Source: an uncultured Eubacteriales bacterium (GTDB lineage: Bacteria > Bacillota > Clostridia > Oscillospirales > CAG-272). Taken from it: a stretch of DNA of 7,504 bases. The notes under the pieces are model-generated. The model ran no database searches, was not told the origin of the DNA, and saw only the letters and a list, made by a program, of their open reading frames with translations. Where the stretch lies: the NCBI GenBank assembly GCA_900550625.1, contig URSW01000079.1, positions 1 to 7,504 on the forward strand, given 5' to 3'. Numbering within the stretch: the first letter of the stretch is position 1; each line of letters opens with the position of its first letter. The position numbers and the translations under genes are program-made. This document shows positions 4,998 through 7,504 of this stretch, piece after piece.

Positions 4998-6790
4998 AAT
5001 TCAAAAAATTCAAACTTTGGTTCAACGATCTCGGAATTATGCTTAAACCATACTGGAAATATGGGAAGCTGTACTCTATCATTTATATTGTATGGTCAGC
5101 AATTATAGGTACAATGTCGACAATGTTAGAGGTACTTCTGCTCGAAACGTCCATCAACCAGTTGACCGCCGGAGAAGGATTTGTTAAAGTAATCATAACA
5201 CTCGTAATCTTTTTTGCAGTACAAATCGGACTCGGTATGCTGGGAGACGGAATGGCATATTTTTATTTTAACATTAAGCAAGCCGAGATCTCCGCAAAAA
5301 TTGATATTGAGGTTTATAATCAAATCAGAAAAGTAGATTACAAATATTTCGACACTCCCGAATTCTATGACTCCTATACTCTTTCATACGGTCAATATGC
5401 AGCGAAGTCCGCACAAACATTTTCATACTTTTCGGCTGCAATATCGTTAATCACAACAATCAGTACCCTTGTGGCTTATATTTTGTCATCCACAATTTAT
5501 GTACTCATTGTTACTCTTGTAACAGTGGTAATTAAAGTATTGATTGAGAAAAAAGGCAATAAACTCAGTTTGGAATTTAATGAAGAATCAACTCCTGTGT
5601 ATAGGATGAAATCATATATTCAGGGAACTCTTTACAACCGAGATACTGCTATGGACAGCAAATGCACAAACATCTTTCACATTCTGATAACCAAATACAA
5701 AGACTTGGTAAATCAGGATATCTCCATTCAAAAGAAATTCAAGCTTAAGGAATTTTTCTACGGTTTTCTTGAGTCTGTTTCTCAATACGGTTCTTCGTTT
5801 GTAATAAGGACCATTGTTTGCAGTCTAATACTCGTAGGTAAAGTCGGGGTCGGCAGCTTTGTTGCAATTCTCAATGCAGCGAACTCACTTTCGTGGAAGG
5901 TTCAGGGAATCGCAAAATATTATACTAACCTTGACAGTTCACGCTTGTACGGAAAAAAGATCAGGGAATTCCTGTCGCTCCCCTCAGTTATTGAAAACTG
6001 TCCTGACGCCGCTACCGAGGAGAGTTGCACTAATGAATCCGTAAAGCCGTATGATATTGAGCTTAGGAATGTGTCGTTTACATATGAGAACTCCGGATTT
6101 GGGTTGAAAAACATCAATATGAAAATTCCCGAAGGGAAGAAAATCGCAATTGTCGGAGAAAACGGCGGAGGGAAAACCACACTTACTAAATTGCTTCTCA
6201 GGTTGTATGATCCTGACTCAGGCAGTATTCTTATTGACGGAAAACCTTTGACGAAAATTGCACTCAGACATTACAGAAACAATGTGGGAATAGCTTTTCA
6301 GGAGTTTCCTCTTTACTCGCTGCCGCTTAGAGACAATCTGTCCGTCTACGAACCTGCTAATGATAAAGAAATGAATATTATTTTCAAAAGTCTGTCACTT
6401 GATAAAGTCCTTGAAAAGAACAATGCTACCTTCGATACAGATTTAACAAGAAATTTTGATGAAAACGGTATCATGCTTTCGGGCGGTGAAAAACAAAAGC
6501 TGGCGGTCGCGCGTCTGATGACAAAGAAATTCGGTCTTCTCATTTTTGATGAGCCAACCGCTGCACTTGATCCTATAGCAGAAGCAGAACTGAACAGGAT
6601 GATCTTAGATAAAGCCAACACATCTACCACAATCCTCATTTCCCACAGATTATCCAATGTGGTCAACGCCGACTACATCTATGTTGTAAGGAACGGTGAA
6701 ATTGCAGAGTGCGGAACGCACGAGGCACTTATGGCTGAGAAGGGATTCTATTATAAGATGTTTGAACTTCAGGCTGAAAATTACAAATGA
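4994..6790 (+). CDS. Orphan ABC exporter half-transporter (permease fused to ATPase)
   Basis: A complete 598-aa half-exporter. Seen: hydrophobic segments near residues 26-50, 64-84, 147-185, 262-283 and 286-300, then an ATP-binding domain from about 353 with Walker A GENGGGKTT (388-396), Q-loop IAFQEF (Q436), signature LSGGE (495-499), Walker B LLIFDEPTAALD (515-526, catalytic Glu520) and switch His551. All catalytic residues are intact. It is the same architecture as the two minus-strand exporters but clearly diverged from them, with AT-richer sequence and A/T-ending codons. No second half-transporter lies next to it in the window, so it may act as a homodimer or pair with a product from elsewhere. 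The ATG at 4994 is the only canonical start in frame after the upstream stop, lacks its own ribosome site, and overlaps the end of a 14-codon frame. Direct tRNA-like repeats bracket the gene, suggesting acquisition by transfer. Substrate unknown. Confidence 0.95.
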   Translation: MKFKKFKLWFNDLGIMLKPYWKYGKLYSIIYIVWSAIIGTMSTMLEVLLLETSINQLTAGEGFVKVIITLVIFFAVQIGLGMLGDGMAYFYFNIKQAEISAKIDIEVYNQIRKVDYKYFDTPEFYDSYTLSYGQYAAKSAQTFSYFSAAISLITTISTLVAYILSSTIYVLIVTLVTVVIKVLIEKKGNKLSLEFNEESTPVYRMKSYIQGTLYNRDTAMDSKCTNIFHILITKYKDLVNQDISIQKKFKLKEFFYGFLESVSQYGSSFVIRTIVCSLILVGKVGVGSFVAILNAANSLSWKVQGIAKYYTNLDSSRLYGKKIREFLSLPSVIENCPDAATEESCTNESVKPYDIELRNVSFTYENSGFGLKNINMKIPEGKKIAIVGENGGGKTTLTKLLLRLYDPDSGSILIDGKPLTKIALRHYRNNVGIAFQEFPLYSLPLRDNLSVYEPANDKEMNIIFKSLSLDKVLEKNNATFDTDLTRNFDENGIMLSGGEKQKLAVARLMTKKFGLLIFDEPTAALDPIAEAELNRMILDKANTSTTILISHRLSNVVNADYIYVVRNGEIAECGTHEALMAEKGFYYKMFELQAENYK

Positions 6791-6883
6791 AACATTTTTA
6801 GCGGTGAACCAAAATGATTTACAAACGGTCACAATATAATTTGGCAGCGGAATCTGATTAGTGCGTTCTCTTGACAATTTCGG

Positions 6884-6922
6884 AAAAGAATAATGCGGCA
6901 CCGGGTTCGGAATCTTTGTGCC
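6884..6922 (+). repeat. tRNA-3'-half-like direct repeat, copy 2
   Basis: This is the second copy of the 39-bp sequence at 4751-4789 (37/39 identical), in the same orientation 2133 bp away. Here CGGCAC (6896-6901) can pair with GTGCCG (6918-6923), and a CACCA like a tRNA 3' end follows at 6925-6929, directly before a terminator. There is no upstream cloverleaf half, so it is not a working tRNA. Confidence 0.7.
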
Positions 6923-6930
6923 GTCACCAA

Positions 6931-6961
6931 AAAACCGCACTTGCATCGCAAGTGCGGTTTT
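6931..6961 (+). terminator. Rho-independent terminator after tRNA-like repeat copy 2
   Basis: AAAACCGCACTTGC pairs perfectly with GCAAGTGCGGTTTT (14 bp) around a 3-nt loop. It is the first strong stop signal after the orphan exporter gene and probably ends its transcript. The A and T flanks would allow function in both directions, so it may also stop transcripts arriving from the minus-strand gene at the right edge. Confidence 0.88.
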
Positions 6962-7122
6962 CGGTTATATCAGCTTTACGGCGAGAGGTATTTTTGCGCA
7001 GCAATGTCCGGCAAGCCGGGCGACACTCGTTTTGCGGGCGGCGACAATATTACCGCGGGCAGATCGGGCAATATCGCTTTTGCGCAATCGAAAACATCAC
7101 GCACGGCGATCGTCATATCTTG

Positions 7123-7146
7123 AGGCATCTTCGGATGCTTTTTTTT
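7123..7146 (+). terminator. Rho-independent terminator with TTCG loop and eight Ts
   Basis: GCATC and GATGC close a TTCG tetraloop (7130-7133), extended by a G-U and an A-T pair and followed by eight Ts (7139-7146). The polarity is plus strand only. No plus-strand gene lies between it and the previous terminator, so its transcript is unidentified. Confidence 0.75.
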
Positions 7147-7244
7147 CGGCGAGGCGGCGGAGCGCGCGGAGCTTTCACATATCCGCGTCAAAGCAGAGCG
7201 GCAAGCTCCTGCAAAGCGGACATGCGAACGCCGCCGGAGCATAC

Positions 7245-7504
7245 CTAATACATCACAAACCCGAAGGTCGGATTCAGAATATCAAATACCAATACGAACA
7301 GAATAAACATCATGATGCCTGCCAGACACCAGAAAAGTCTTGAGATCCAGACGTCCTTTTTCCGGATCTCGTCCTTGTATAATTGGATCATATCTTCATA
7401 GATACTTTCGTGAGGTGCGGTATCCTCCGAAAGCAGAGAATCCCGTACAAAGGAAGCAAATCTGTTAAGCTCCGAATCGGCCAAAGCCTCCGTGCCTTCG
7501 GCGG
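7245..7504 (-). CDS. Small single-span membrane protein, 5' end beyond the window
   Basis: The frame is open from the right edge to a TAG at 7245, about 86 codons. I do not recognise the family. Seen: an acidic, probably helical section (about 40 residues), a basic KDEIRKK stretch, then one strong membrane segment (LFWCLAGIMMFILFVLVFDI) and a short tail NPTFGFVMY. The basic residues before the span suggest a cytoplasmic N-terminal part and a short outside tail. A TTG at 7484 could be a start, but the GGAGG before it is only 2 nt away, so the gene more likely begins outside the window. No terminator with minus polarity follows directly; the bidirectional hairpin at 6931-6961 may serve. Confidence 0.7.
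   Translation of the reverse strand, partial: AEGTEALADSELNRFASFVRDSLLSEDTAPHESIYEDMIQLYKDEIRKKDVWISRLFWCLAGIMMFILFVLVFDILNPTFGFVMY

Larger units (their letters stand above)
6791..7244. other. Gene-free region holding a repeat and two terminators
   Basis: After the exporter stop there is an AT-rich tail without an immediate terminator, then tRNA-like repeat copy 2 (6884-6922), its terminator (6931-6961), about 160 bp of GC-richer sequence, a second plus-strand terminator (7123-7146) and a GC-rich stretch with a GGCGGCG/CGCCGCC inverted pair (7153-7159 with 7229-7235). A minus-strand frame (7242-6976) crosses the second terminator. Its last 45 or so codons have protein-like codon use, so it could be a decayed remnant, but I cannot support a gene. 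Confidence 0.5.

Noticed and set aside
6871..6894. TTGACA followed by AATAAT before repeat copy 2, as a promoter
   Set aside because: The spacing is only 12 bp, too short for a sigma-A promoter, and nothing recognisable follows.
7153..7235. GGCGGCG/CGCCGCC inverted pair
   Set aside because: It is short, far apart and in GC-rich simple sequence, so it is likely chance.
1..7504. CRISPR array, integrase or transposase genes
   Set aside because: No regularly spaced repeats are seen, and no frame shows recombinase or DDE transposase patterns.

Overview
The window looks like a chromosomal segment of a low-to-medium GC Gram-positive bacterium, most likely a gut-type Clostridia (Oscillospirales-like). 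This rests on consensus sigma-A promoters with exact 17-bp spacers, classic hairpin plus U-tract terminators, a CCA-encoding tRNA gene and clustered half-size ABC exporters. The taxon is an inference; no marker gene is present.

Left block (1-4060, minus strand). A near-consensus promoter (4032-4060) drives a small acidic protein of unknown function (3625-3918) through a strongly folded 5' leader, and a long hairpin with a U-tract (3547-3603) ends that transcript. Just beyond it a perfect TTGACA-17-TATAAT promoter (3498-3526) starts an operon of two half-size ABC exporters: a complete 607-aa protein (1547-3370) and a second one (1-1479) that leaves the window before its signature motif. Their tandem order suggests that they form one heterodimeric exporter.

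Middle block (4061-4993). An AT-rich gene-free stretch leads to another good promoter (4322-4350, plus strand). Downstream is an apparently uncharacterised RNA region of about 180 nt (4357-4537) that can fold into a compact four-way junction closed by a long terminal helix. A tRNA-Trp(CCA) gene (4552-4627) and a strong terminator follow. Further on is a 39-bp sequence resembling a corrupted tRNA 3' half, again followed by a terminator.

Right block (4994-7504). A third half-size ABC exporter (598 aa, plus strand) stands alone. It is visibly more AT-rich than the left-hand genes and its start overlaps the stop of a 14-codon leader ORF in an ATGA arrangement. A second copy of the 39-bp tRNA-like sequence (37/39 identical), with its own terminator, lies just after it, so the gene is bracketed by direct repeats about 2.1 kb apart next to a tRNA gene. 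This suggests an acquired cassette, although no integrase is visible. The window ends with the C-terminal part of a small single-span membrane protein on the minus strand.

The points most worth a second look are the four-way-junction RNA upstream of tRNA-Trp and the tRNA-like direct repeats bracketing the orphan exporter gene.
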